In this document: piece by piece, positions 6,067 to 13,585 of the stretch | Position numbering within the stretch: position 1 is the stretch's first letter | How the letters are laid out: each line of letters opens with the position of its first letter | Assembly (NCBI GenBank): GCA_020724185.1 | Contig: DYHL01000040.1 | Location: 1-14,478 of the forward strand | From: Candidatus Nitrosymbiomonas sp. | GTDB lineage: Bacteria > Sysuimicrobiota > Sysuimicrobiia > Sysuimicrobiales > Humicultoraceae | DNA length: 14,478 nt | Reading direction: 5' to 3' | Made by a program: the position numbers and the translations under genes | Notes under the pieces: generated by a model | What the model was told of the DNA's origin: nothing | Databases searched by the model: none | The model's input: only the letters and a program-made list of their open reading frames with translations

Positions 6067-6620
6067 CCGACGAGGTGCTGAGCGACGCCAAGTTGCGGAT
6101 GCAGAAGGCTGTCGAGGCCACACGCAGGGAGTTCGCCAGTCTCCGCACCGGAAGAGCGAACTCCGCGCTGCTGGACCAGATACGCGTGGACTACTACCAG
6201 ACACTCACGCCCATCAATCAGCTCGCCACGATCTCGGTTCCCGAAGCCCGGCTGCTCGTGATCCAGCCGTGGGACAAGAGCGCGACGCGCGACATCGAAC
6301 GGGCGATTCTCAAGAGCGACCTGGGCCTCGTCCCGAGCAGCGACGGGGTCGTTATTCGCATCCCAATACCCACGCTGACCGAGGAGCGCCGGAAGGACCT
6401 GGCGAAGATCGCGCGCAAGTATGCCGAGGAGGGCCGCGTGGCCATCCGGAACGTTCGCCGCGAGGCCAAGGAGATGCTCGAGCAGTTCGAGGACGATGGC
6501 GACATCTCCGAGGACGAGTGCCGTCGCGGCCTGGAACGGCTCCAGCACCTGACCGACGAGACGATCGCCCATCTCGATTCTCTGCTCCATACCAAGGAGC
6601 AGGAGATCATGGAGGTCTAG
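6063..6620 (+). CDS. frr: Ribosome recycling factor
   Basis: Splits the post-termination ribosome together with EF-G. Length is 185 residues, exactly that of the family. The N-terminal helix contains FASLRTGRAN. The middle domain has VDYYQTLTPINQLATISVPEARLL and IQPWDKS, and the C-terminal helices contain LTEERRKDLAKIARKYAEEG and VAIRNVRREA. The ATG overlaps the pyrH stop and is preceded by a strong GGGGGGAGG site inside pyrH. The pyrH-frr pairing is standard in bacteria. Confidence 0.97.
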   Translation: MTDEVLSDAKLRMQKAVEATRREFASLRTGRANSALLDQIRVDYYQTLTPINQLATISVPEARLLVIQPWDKSATRDIERAILKSDLGLVPSSDGVVIRIPIPTLTEERRKDLAKIARKYAEEGRVAIRNVRREAKEMLEQFEDDGDISEDECRRGLERLQHLTDETIAHLDSLLHTKEQEIMEV

Positions 6621-6630
6621 GTCGGCACCC

Positions 6631-6846
6631 GTGGTGGACGTGCTGGGGCGCGGTCTCGACCAGGCCCGGGCTGCCCTGGAGGCAGAGGGGTTCGCGGTCG
6701 AGGTGACCGAGACCCGGAGTCCACGCCGGGTAACGCACACCGGCGCGTTGCGCGTCGTGCGGCAGCAGCAACTGGCCGACCGTCTGGTTCGCCTGGTGGT
6801 GGCGCACGAGCGCTTCGCGCCTGCGCCGAGGCCGCCGGGTGGCTAG
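6631..6846 (+). CDS. Small PASTA-like domain protein
   Basis: A 71-residue ORF between frr and uppS. It starts at GTG ten bases after the frr stop and overlaps the uppS start by eight bases, which fits a genuine operon member. VDVLGRGLDQARAALEAEGF followed by AVEVTETRS has the pattern of a PASTA domain: Val-x-x-Val-x-Gly, a helix of the L-x-x-A-x-x-x-L-x-x-x-G type, then a strand. In Ser/Thr kinases and penicillin-binding proteins such domains sense peptidoglycan or beta-lactams. No signal peptide or membrane segment is seen, so a free cytoplasmic role is implied. The second half (VVRQQQLADRLVRLVVAHE) is helical and not recognised. Function unknown. The PASTA assignment rests on pattern only. 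Confidence 0.65.
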   Translation: MVDVLGRGLDQARAALEAEGFAVEVTETRSPRRVTHTGALRVVRQQQLADRLVRLVVAHERFAPAPRPPGG

Positions 6847-7591
6847 CCGGAACTCACAGCCTTCCCCGGAGCCGTTGGACCCCCTGCGCGTTCCCGCTCA
6901 CGTCGCCATCATCATGGACGGCAACGGCCGCTGGGCCAGATCCCGCGGGCTGCCCCGCGCCGCGGGTCATCGAGCGGGGGTGGGAGCCGTACGGCGGGCC
7001 ATCGAGGGTTGCCGTGATCTGGGCGTCCGCATCCTCACCCTGTACGCCTTCTCCACCGAGAACTGGCGGCGGCCCAGCGATGAGGTAGGCGTGCTCATGG
7101 GTCTGCTCCACGAACGGCTCGTGGCGGAAGCCGAAGAACTGCAGCGGAGCGGCATACGCGTGCGGATCGTCGGCGATCTGGACGCCATCGCGCCCGAGAC
7201 CCGCGCTCAGATCGAGCGGGTGGAGGCCATGACGGTGGACAACCAGGCGCTGCTGCTAAACGTGGCGTTCAACTACGGCGGCCGGGCCGAGATTGCGCGG
7301 GCGGTGCGGACGCTGGCTGCCAGGGTGCGGGATGGGCGGTTCGGGGTGGAGCAGATATCAGAGCAGACCTTGTCCGAATGCCTGTACACCGCCGGCCTGC
7401 CCGATCCCGAGCTGTTGATACGGACGGGCGGTGAGCGACGGCTGTCGAACTTCCTGTTGTGGCAGGCGGCCTACGCCGAACTAGTATTCCTCGACCTCTA
7501 TTGGCCGGACTTCGATCGCCACCACCTCGTCGCGGCAGTCAGCGAATACCAACAGCGGCAGCGACGATTTGGCGGCGTCACCAGTGCCTGA
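6839..7591 (+). CDS. uppS: Undecaprenyl diphosphate synthase (cis-prenyltransferase)
   Basis: Condenses isopentenyl diphosphate onto farnesyl diphosphate to make the C55 carrier lipid for peptidoglycan and surface polysaccharides. Motifs are HVAIIMDGNGRWA with the catalytic Asp at 27, LTLYAFSTENWRRP (67-79), NVAFNYGGRAE (141-151), and the signature RTGGERRLSNFLLWQ (195-209). The length of 250 residues is typical. The GTG start overlaps the preceding PASTA-like ORF by eight bases and has GAGG seven bases upstream. Its substrate derives from the pathway that contains Dxr and IspG, encoded further along the same operon. Confidence 0.96.
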   Translation: MASRNSQPSPEPLDPLRVPAHVAIIMDGNGRWARSRGLPRAAGHRAGVGAVRRAIEGCRDLGVRILTLYAFSTENWRRPSDEVGVLMGLLHERLVAEAEELQRSGIRVRIVGDLDAIAPETRAQIERVEAMTVDNQALLLNVAFNYGGRAEIARAVRTLAARVRDGRFGVEQISEQTLSECLYTAGLPDPELLIRTGGERRLSNFLLWQAAYAELVFLDLYWPDFDRHHLVAAVSEYQQRQRRFGGVTSA

Positions 7592-7616
7592 CCGAACTGG
7601 GGCACCCAGGGATCGG

Positions 7617-8369
7617 ATGCTGGCACGGCGCGTTGCCACGGCCGGCGTGGGCGCGCCGGTCTTGATCGCCGCCATCTGGTTCGGCGGATGGGCACTGCTG
7701 GCCGTCGTGTTGCTCCTTTCCGCAACCGGCGCAATCGAGTTCCGTCGCCTGGCCACCTCGGCCGGATACCGCACCTCAGTGGTGGTGCTCGCGGGCACGC
7801 TGCTCTTCCCTCTCATGGCGGCCGCGGACCGGTGGACCGCAGCGGGCACGCTGGCGATCGGGCTTGTTCTGGCTGCCGCGGTGGCATCGCCAAGGCACGC
7901 CGCGGCCACCGCGCTGGGAGTGCTCTATGTCGGCGGTCTGTTCGCTCACCTGATCGTGATGCGCGACGCCCTCGGAGCGGCGGTGACGCTGGCGGTTGTG
8001 GGGCTGATTTGGGCCAACGACACCGCAGCGTACTTCGCCGGACGCGCCTGGGGCCGGCGCAGGCTGGCGCCCTCGATCAGTCCGGGAAAGAGCGTCGAAG
8101 GGTTTCTGGCCGGTATCGCGGCCGCGGTGGGGACAGCGGCCGTCCTGGCCTTCCTCATGGACTGGCCCGCGGGATCGCTGGCCGGCATCGGGCTAGGCGT
8201 CGGGCTGGCCGCGGTGGCCGGAGATCTGTGGGAGTCCGCTCTCAAGCGGAGGGCCGGCGTCAACGACTCGGGCGCGCTGCTACCTGGCCACGGCGGCGTG
8301 CTGGACCGGTTCGACGCGGTGCTGTTCGGTGTGCCTGCTGGGTACTACCTGTGGAGATGGCTGCTTTGA
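7617..8369 (+). CDS. cdsA: Phosphatidate cytidylyltransferase (CDP-diacylglycerol synthase)
   Basis: Integral membrane enzyme: CTP + phosphatidate to CDP-diacylglycerol, the branch point of phospholipid synthesis. The protein is a run of hydrophobic helices with WANDTAAYFAGRAWGRRRLAPSISPGKSVEG in the middle and the CdsA signature near the C-terminus (SALKRRAGVNDSG, then LLPGHGGVLDRFD, about 207-233). The usual Lys-Asp pair of the signature is Asn-Asp here (Asn about 216). I prefer the ATG at 7617 (250 residues) because AGGGA lies four bases upstream. GTG 7584 and TTG 7569 would overlap uppS and add 11 or 16 residues. The stop overlaps the dxr start. Confidence 0.93.
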   Translation: MLARRVATAGVGAPVLIAAIWFGGWALLAVVLLLSATGAIEFRRLATSAGYRTSVVVLAGTLLFPLMAAADRWTAAGTLAIGLVLAAAVASPRHAAATALGVLYVGGLFAHLIVMRDALGAAVTLAVVGLIWANDTAAYFAGRAWGRRRLAPSISPGKSVEGFLAGIAAAVGTAAVLAFLMDWPAGSLAGIGLGVGLAAVAGDLWESALKRRAGVNDSGALLPGHGGVLDRFDAVLFGVPAGYYLWRWLL

Positions 8370-9523
8370 TGCGACTGGTGATCCTGGGCTCGACAGGGAG
8401 CATAGGTCGGGCGGCCATCGAGGTCGCAGCCGCGCTCGGCGATATCGAGGTGGTTGGGCTGGCGGCGCGCCGCGGCGGCGAGGCGCTGGCAGCCCAGGCG
8501 CAGCGCTGGCGTCCACGCGTAGTGGCGATTGAAGACCCTGCGGCTGCCGGGCGTCTGCGGGGGGATCTGCCGCCCGGCACCAGGCTGCTGATCGGACCTG
8601 ACGCCGCCACCGAACTGGCCGCGCTCCCACAGGTAGACATGGTGCTGGTGGCCGTGGTGGGCGTGGCAGGGCTGCGTCCCACGCTGGCGGCCCTGAACGC
8701 CGGAATTGACGTGGCGCTGGCCAACAAGGAAACGCTGGTGGCGGGTGGCCATCTGGTCAAATCCGCCCGCGAGCGTACTGGAGCCAAGCTGCTCCCGGTG
8801 GACAGCGAGCACAGCGCGGTGTTCCAGTGTCTGGCCGGGGAGGATCCCACCGCGGTGCGGCGGTTGATACTCACTGCCTCGGGTGGGCCGTTCCTGCGAA
8901 GGCCCGTGGCCGAACTCGGCACCGTGACCGTGGAGGAGACGCTGGCTCACCCGACCTGGAACATGGGCAGGAAGGTCACGGTTGACTCCGCGACCCTCAT
9001 GAACAAAGGTCTGGAGATCATGGAGGCGCACTGGCTGTTCGAGATCCCCCAGGACCAGATCGAGGTCGTGATCCATCCCCAGAGCCTGGTACACTCCATG
9101 GTAGAGTTTACGGACGGCTCTACGATCGCACAGATCGCGCGGCCGGACATGCGGGGGCCGATCCAGCACGCCCTCTCCCGAGGTCGCCGCCGTCCGGGGC
9201 TGGTAGCGCCGATGGAATGGGACCGGCTCTCCCTGTCGTTTGAGCATCCAGAGCCCGAGCGCTTCCCCGCGCTCCCGTTGGCACGCAAGGCGCTGCGGTT
9301 GAGCGGAACGGCGCCGGTTGTCTTGAACGCCGCCAACGAGGTCGCGGTTGAGCGGTTCCTGGCCGGTGCGATACGCTTTACCGGGATAGCCGCGACCGTG
9401 GCCGAGGTGCTGGCGCGGCACGAGCCGCGTCCTGCCCCGACGATCGAGGCGGTGTTGGAGGCGGATGCCTGGGCCCGGGCTCAGGCGTCCGAGATGATTC
9501 AGCCCACGGGGGGACGGTTGTGA
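8369..9523 (+). CDS. dxr: 1-deoxy-D-xylulose 5-phosphate reductoisomerase
   Basis: Second enzyme of the non-mevalonate (MEP) isoprenoid pathway, converting DXP to MEP with NADPH. It is the target of fosmidomycin. The Rossmann motif GSTGSIG is at 7-13 and ANKE at 118-121. The metal ligands are D145 and E147 in VDSEHSA and E216 in GLE. The flexible-loop region reads HPTWNMGRKVTVDSATLMNK, and HPQS and LNAANEVA follow. The product has 384 residues, normal. The ATG at 8369 overlaps the cdsA stop as TGATG. An in-frame ATG at 8357 would add four residues. The long frame continuing upstream through cdsA is a GC-driven shadow. Confidence 0.96.
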   Translation: MRLVILGSTGSIGRAAIEVAAALGDIEVVGLAARRGGEALAAQAQRWRPRVVAIEDPAAAGRLRGDLPPGTRLLIGPDAATELAALPQVDMVLVAVVGVAGLRPTLAALNAGIDVALANKETLVAGGHLVKSARERTGAKLLPVDSEHSAVFQCLAGEDPTAVRRLILTASGGPFLRRPVAELGTVTVEETLAHPTWNMGRKVTVDSATLMNKGLEIMEAHWLFEIPQDQIEVVIHPQSLVHSMVEFTDGSTIAQIARPDMRGPIQHALSRGRRRPGLVAPMEWDRLSLSFEHPEPERFPALPLARKALRLSGTAPVVLNAANEVAVERFLAGAIRFTGIAATVAEVLARHEPRPAPTIEAVLEADAWARAQASEMIQPTGGRL

Positions 9524-10539
9524 ACAACGTACTGGCGGCGATAGCCGCGTTTGGCGCAATGATCTTCGTGCACGAGTTGGGGCACTTCCTGATGGCCCGC
9601 CGCGCCGGCGTGCGCGTCCACGTGTTCGCACTGGGGTTTGGTCCCCAGGTTGTTGGCTGGCAGCGAGGCGAGACGCGATACGCCATCAACCTCATACCAC
9701 TGGGCGGCTTCGTGCGCATGGAGGGCGAGGACAACCAGGGCACCAGCGGTCCTGGCAGCTTCACCTCCAAGAGCGTCGGCGCCCGGATGGCGATCATAGC
9801 CGCTGGCCCGATAATGAACCTGCTGATGGCTGCGGTCATCCTGGCCGTGGCCGCTGGAACTGGGGGAATCCCGGCCGGTCCCAGCGCGATCGTCGGCACG
9901 GTCGAGGACGGATGGCCGGCGGCGGCAGCCGGGCTCCAGCAGGGCGATCTGATTGTTTCCATAGACGGCGTCATAATGCCGGGCGGCGAGCGCATCATCG
10001 AAACGATCCACCGCAGCGCCGGACGGCCCTTGGAGCTGCGCGTACGCCGTGGCACGCAGGAGCTCGTGGTGACCGTAACCCCGCGGCTGGACCCAGCGCG
10101 CGGGGTCGGCCGGATCGGCTTCTCACCCGAGCCCCTCTGGAAACGCCTCGGTCCTCAGCAGGCCCTTGCCTGGGGCGTGGAACGCACATGGCAGCTCGTG
10201 GCCACGGTGGGCGGAGCCCTGGTGTCGCTGACCCGCGAGCGCAAGCTTCTGGAAAGCCTGGGAGGTCCCGTGGCCGCAGGCAGCATCCTGGCGCAGGCGG
10301 CAGGTTCTGGGCCGCAGGTGTTCTTCCATGTGGCCGCGTTTCTCAGCGTGATCATCGGGTTCTTCAACCTGCTCCCGCTGCCGGCGCTGGATGGAGGCCG
10401 CCTCGCGTTTCTGCTGGTAGAGGCGGTGCGCCGGCGCCCACTCGATCCACGCCGGGAGGGCCTAGTGCACACCATCGGCTTCGCCCTGCTGCTGTTGCTT
10501 CTCGTTGGTCTCACGATCCGGGACGTCGCTCGACTGTAG
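9520..10539 (+). CDS. rseP: Site-2 intramembrane zinc metalloprotease (RseP/RasP type)
   Basis: Membrane-embedded protease that cuts anti-sigma factors or remnant signal peptides within the bilayer. The zinc motif HELGH is at 18-22 in the first transmembrane helix. ALGFGPQ and NLIPLGGFVRM follow, then one PDZ domain (about 125-190, with AAGLQQGDLIVSIDG). The second catalytic motif NLLPLPALDGG is at 283-293, with Asp 291 as zinc ligand. The C-terminal helix is very hydrophobic. With 339 residues and a single PDZ it is the shorter, Gram-positive-like form. E. coli RseP has two PDZ domains. The GTG start overlaps the dxr stop (GTGA) and has GGGGGGA five bases upstream. Confidence 0.95.
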   Translation: MNNVLAAIAAFGAMIFVHELGHFLMARRAGVRVHVFALGFGPQVVGWQRGETRYAINLIPLGGFVRMEGEDNQGTSGPGSFTSKSVGARMAIIAAGPIMNLLMAAVILAVAAGTGGIPAGPSAIVGTVEDGWPAAAAGLQQGDLIVSIDGVIMPGGERIIETIHRSAGRPLELRVRRGTQELVVTVTPRLDPARGVGRIGFSPEPLWKRLGPQQALAWGVERTWQLVATVGGALVSLTRERKLLESLGGPVAAGSILAQAAGSGPQVFFHVAAFLSVIIGFFNLLPLPALDGGRLAFLLVEAVRRRPLDPRREGLVHTIGFALLLLLLVGLTIRDVARL

Positions 10540-10540
10540 G

Positions 10541-11626
10541 ATGCACCGTCTGCTGACCAGGAAGGTGAAGATCGGGCCGGTGGAGATCGGCGGCGGCGCG
10601 CCGGTGGCCGTGCAGTCCATGACCACCACCGACACGCGGGACGTTGACGCAACGCTGGTCCAGATCTACCAGTTGGCCGCCGAGGGATGCGAGATCGTGC
10701 GGCTTGCCGTGCCAGACGCCGAAGCCGCCGCGGCGCTGTCCCAGATCAAGTCCAGGAGCCCACTTCCGGTGGTGGCCGACATCCACTTCGACCATCGCTT
10801 GGCCCTCCTGGCCCTGGAGGCCGGGGTAGACAAACTCCGCATCAACCCGGGCAACATAGGCAGTCGCGAACGCACCCGGATCGTGGCGCGCGAAGCCAAA
10901 GCCCGAGGGATCCCCATCCGCATCGGCGCCAACGTGGGCTCGCTGTCCAAGGCCGCGCTACGGAGGTTCGGCCGGCCCTGCGCCGGCGCGCTCGTGGAAA
11001 GCGCACTGGAAGACGTGCGGGTCTTGGAGGACCTGGAGTTCCACGACGTCGTCATTTCCGTCAAGGCGTCGGACGTGCCGATGATGATCGAGGCCTATAC
11101 GGCGCTGAGCGAGCAGACGCGCTATCCGCTGCACGTGGGGGTGACCGAGGCCGGCACCGCCTGGGCAGGTGGGTTGAAGTCCGCGGTGGGGATCGGGACG
11201 GTGCTGGCCCAGGGGATCGGGGACACGATACGGGTGTCGCTGGCGGCCGATCCCGCGGAAGAGGTTCGGGTCGCGTACGAGATCCTCAAGAGCCTGGGGC
11301 TGCGCTCGCGCGGGGTGCAGTTCGTGGCCTGCCCTTCCTGCGGCCGCGCCGAGGTGGACGTCGTCCGGATTGCCCAGGAAGTGGAACAGCGCCTCCGCTC
11401 TGTCCCGGCTCCGGTGAAGGTGGCGGTGATGGGGTGCGCGGTCAACGGACCGGGCGAGGCACGCATGGCCGACGTCGGCGTGGCCTGCGGTCGGGGGATG
11501 GGGCTGATCTTCAGAGACGGACGGATTGTGGCCAGCCTTCCGGAAGACCAATTGATTGACGCCCTCATGGAAACTGTCTGGACGATTGCCCGCGAGCGGT
11601 ACGGCGCGGCCGGACCCGTTCCGTGA
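10541..11626 (+). CDS. ispG: 4-hydroxy-3-methylbut-2-enyl diphosphate synthase (IspG/GcpE)
   Basis: Penultimate step of the MEP pathway, a [4Fe-4S] enzyme that reduces methylerythritol cyclodiphosphate to HMBPP. The TIM-barrel part has VQSMTTTDT (24-32), VVADIHFD (77-84), LRINPGNIG (99-107) and HVGVTEAG (198-205). Cluster ligands are C264 and C267 in ACPSCGR and C299 in MGCAVNGPGE, with E306 the fourth ligand. At 361 residues it is the short bacterial form without the plant insert. I choose the ATG at 10541, two bases after the rseP stop. A GTG at 10505 would overlap rseP and add unconserved residues. No strong ribosome binding site is seen, so coupling to rseP is likely. Confidence 0.96.
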   Translation: MHRLLTRKVKIGPVEIGGGAPVAVQSMTTTDTRDVDATLVQIYQLAAEGCEIVRLAVPDAEAAAALSQIKSRSPLPVVADIHFDHRLALLALEAGVDKLRINPGNIGSRERTRIVAREAKARGIPIRIGANVGSLSKAALRRFGRPCAGALVESALEDVRVLEDLEFHDVVISVKASDVPMMIEAYTALSEQTRYPLHVGVTEAGTAWAGGLKSAVGIGTVLAQGIGDTIRVSLAADPAEEVRVAYEILKSLGLRSRGVQFVACPSCGRAEVDVVRIAQEVEQRLRSVPAPVKVAVMGCAVNGPGEARMADVGVACGRGMGLIFRDGRIVASLPEDQLIDALMETVWTIARERYGAAGPVP

Positions 11627-12291
11627 TCCCACTGCGCGACAGCACCCGCTCCGCGTCGTCGCCCGTGGTCGTCTACGGCCTGATCGCCGCCTGCGTCGGT
11701 GCTTTCCTCTACGCCGAGAGTTTGGGCGGCGGCGCCCAGATGGCGCTCTACGCCTCCCTGGGCGCGGTTCCCAGGGCCGTGACCGGCGGGCCGTGGCCCG
11801 ATGCCTGGTTGGGCCTGCTCACCTCGATCTTCCTGCACGGTAGCTGGGCGCACCTGGGCGGGAACATGCTCTACCTTTGGATCTTCGGCGACAACGTGGA
11901 AGACGCGATGGGGCACGGCCGGTTCCTGGCGTTCTACCTCGTCACCGGCGTGATTGCCGCCCTGGCGCACGTGGCCACCTCGCCTTCCTCACCCGTACCG
12001 CTAATCGGCGCGAGCGGCGCAATCGCCGGCGTGCTGGGCGCCTACATCGTCCTCTACCCGAAGGCACGCATCCTGTCCCTCCTGGTGCTGGGGATCTTCG
12101 TCCGCCTGGCGGAACTACCGGCGGTGCTCGTTCTCTCCCTCTGGTTCGTCATGCAGTTGCTGTCCGGGGTGGCGGCGCTGGGCTCACCAGCGGTCACCAC
12201 GGTGGCCTGGTGGGCGCACATAGGCGGGTTCCTGGCCGGGGCTGTGCTCATGCCTGCGTTTGCCAGGCGCCGCCGCAGCCGCATGGCGTAG
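11623..12291 (+). CDS. Rhomboid family intramembrane serine protease
   Basis: Six-helix membrane protease. LTSIFLHGSWAHLGGNMLYLW carries the HxxxN motif (H77, N81). The catalytic serine lies in GASGAIAG (S131) and the partner histidine in WWAHIGGF (H199), so the active site is complete. The length of 222 residues is that of a minimal bacterial rhomboid without a cytosolic domain. The basic C-terminus (ARRRRSRM) is probably cytoplasmic. The GTG start overlaps the ispG stop as GTGA, so it belongs to the operon. Rhomboid substrates cannot be predicted here. Its closeness to rseP may be functional or incidental. Confidence 0.93.
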   Translation: MIPLRDSTRSASSPVVVYGLIAACVGAFLYAESLGGGAQMALYASLGAVPRAVTGGPWPDAWLGLLTSIFLHGSWAHLGGNMLYLWIFGDNVEDAMGHGRFLAFYLVTGVIAALAHVATSPSSPVPLIGASGAIAGVLGAYIVLYPKARILSLLVLGIFVRLAELPAVLVLSLWFVMQLLSGVAALGSPAVTTVAWWAHIGGFLAGAVLMPAFARRRRSRMA

Positions 12292-12309
12292 TCCGAAGCC
12301 CCGGGCCGC

Positions 12310-12338
12310 TTCTCGCGCTCCGCCGGTTCTGCTATAGT
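12310..12338 (+). promoter_or_regulatory. Likely promoter of the S-adenosylmethionine synthetase gene
   Basis: TATAGT at 12333-12338 is a good -10 box, preceded by GC like the rpsB promoter box. The -35 at 17 bases upstream (TTCTCG, 12310-12315) is poor. The expected leader before the start codon is only about 35 bases, too short for a SAM riboswitch. I see no terminator between the rhomboid gene and this site. Confidence 0.5.
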
Positions 12339-12379
12339 GTGGCGCGTGGCCCGCATTGGGTCAGATAAGGAGGGCCAGA

Positions 12380-13585
12380 ATGCGCAACATTACCGTGGAC
12401 GTCCTGGCCCGCACGCCTGTAGGTCGCCACAAGGTCGAGATCGTGGAGCGCAAAGGGGTTGGCCATCCAGACTCGATCTGCGACGCCATCATGGAACGGG
12501 TCTCGATCGCGCTGAGCCGCGAGTACCTGCAGCGCTTCGGCCGGATTCTCCACCACAACATTGACAAGGCGTTTCTGGTGGCCGGCAACGCGGAGATCCG
12601 ATTGGGTGGGGGCGTCGTAACCGAGCCGATGCGGCTGATCTTCGGCGATCGGGCGACCGCGGTGGCCAACGGCGAGGAGATCCCGGTCGAAGAGATCGCG
12701 GTTGACACCGCGAAGGCATGGATTCGAGAGAATCTACGGTTCGTGGACTCCGAGAAACATGTCGCCTATGACGTTCAGATCAAGCCCGGCGCGCCGGAGC
12801 TCGTAGACATCTTTCAGCGCGGGGGCGCGCCCGTGGCCAACGATACCTCCGCAGCGGTGGGCTATGCGCCGCTCACGCCGACGGAGCAGGCCGTGCTGGA
12901 GATCGAGCGCCTGATGAACTCCCGGACCTTCAAGGAGCACTTCCCCGAGGTGGGGGAGGACGTCAAGGTCATGGGATTCCGGCAGGAGGACGAGCTCCAC
13001 ATGACCGCCGCGGTGGCCTTCGTTGACCGGTTCATTGACAGCGAGGCCACCTACCTGCGACGGAAGGCCGAGCTGCACGCCGCCGTATCTGATCGGCTGG
13101 CGACGCTTCAGCCCTTCAAGAAGGCTCAGCTATACCTGAACACGCTCGACGAGCCCGGCCGCGGGATCGGAGGCATGTACCTGACCGTGACGGGCACCTC
13201 GGCAGAGAGCGGCGACTCGGGCCAGGTGGGACGCGGGAACAAGGTCAACGGTGTGATCGCCCTGAACCGTCCGATGGGGACCGAGGCCGCGGCCGGCAAG
13301 AACCCGGTGTCGCACGTCGGCAAGATCTACACGATCATGACGCACCAGGTGGCCAACAGGATTCACCACGATGTCCCCGGCGTGGATGAGGTCTACGTCT
13401 GGTTGCTCAGTCAGATCGGATCGCCGGTGGACCAGCCCAAGGTTGCCGCGGCCCAACTTGTGCTGGCGCCGCACGCCCGCCGCAGCGCGGTGGAACGACG
13501 GGTTCGCGAGATCCTCGACTATGAACTGGCAAACATCCGGCAGCTCTCGCAGGATCTTGCCGAGGGGCGCTACCAGGTCTGCTGA
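12380..13585 (+). CDS. Archaeal-type S-adenosylmethionine synthetase (methionine adenosyltransferase)
   Basis: Makes SAM from methionine and ATP. The sequence belongs to the archaeal-type family (Pfam S-AdoMet_synt_2-like), not the usual bacterial MetK. Visible features are VERKGVGHPDSICDAIME (22-39, substrate site), HHNIDKAFLVAGNAE (58-72), GGMYLTVTGTSAESGDSGQV (264-283) followed by GRGNKVNG, RPMGTEAAAGKNPVSHVGKI (297-316), and TIMTHQVA. The length of 401 residues matches archaeal enzymes. The ATG at 12380 follows AAGGAGGG at good spacing. A frame extension to 12356 is not needed. It has its own promoter, and the next gene overlaps its 3' end. Family assignment is from motif memory but the match is strong along the whole length. 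Confidence 0.94.
   Translation: MRNITVDVLARTPVGRHKVEIVERKGVGHPDSICDAIMERVSIALSREYLQRFGRILHHNIDKAFLVAGNAEIRLGGGVVTEPMRLIFGDRATAVANGEEIPVEEIAVDTAKAWIRENLRFVDSEKHVAYDVQIKPGAPELVDIFQRGGAPVANDTSAAVGYAPLTPTEQAVLEIERLMNSRTFKEHFPEVGEDVKVMGFRQEDELHMTAAVAFVDRFIDSEATYLRRKAELHAAVSDRLATLQPFKKAQLYLNTLDEPGRGIGGMYLTVTGTSAESGDSGQVGRGNKVNGVIALNRPMGTEAAAGKNPVSHVGKIYTIMTHQVANRIHHDVPGVDEVYVWLLSQIGSPVDQPKVAAAQLVLAPHARRSAVERRVREILDYELANIRQLSQDLAEGRYQVC

Noticed and set aside
5895..6740. Minus-strand frame antisense to pyrH and frr
   Set aside because: It is a shadow of two certain genes with no motif of its own.
7688..8368. N-terminal extension of the dxr frame through cdsA
   Set aside because: The extension is Arg/Gly-rich shadow translation of cdsA. 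Dxr similarity begins at RLVILGSTG, and the ATG at 8369 overlaps the cdsA stop.
8345..9631. A 428-residue minus-strand frame antisense to dxr
   Set aside because: It has no recognisable motif and lies opposite a full-length, motif-complete dxr.
12339..12379. Possible SAM riboswitch before the SAM synthetase gene
   Set aside because: Only about 35-40 bases separate the presumed transcription start from the start codon, and no SAM-riboswitch elements or terminator stem are visible.
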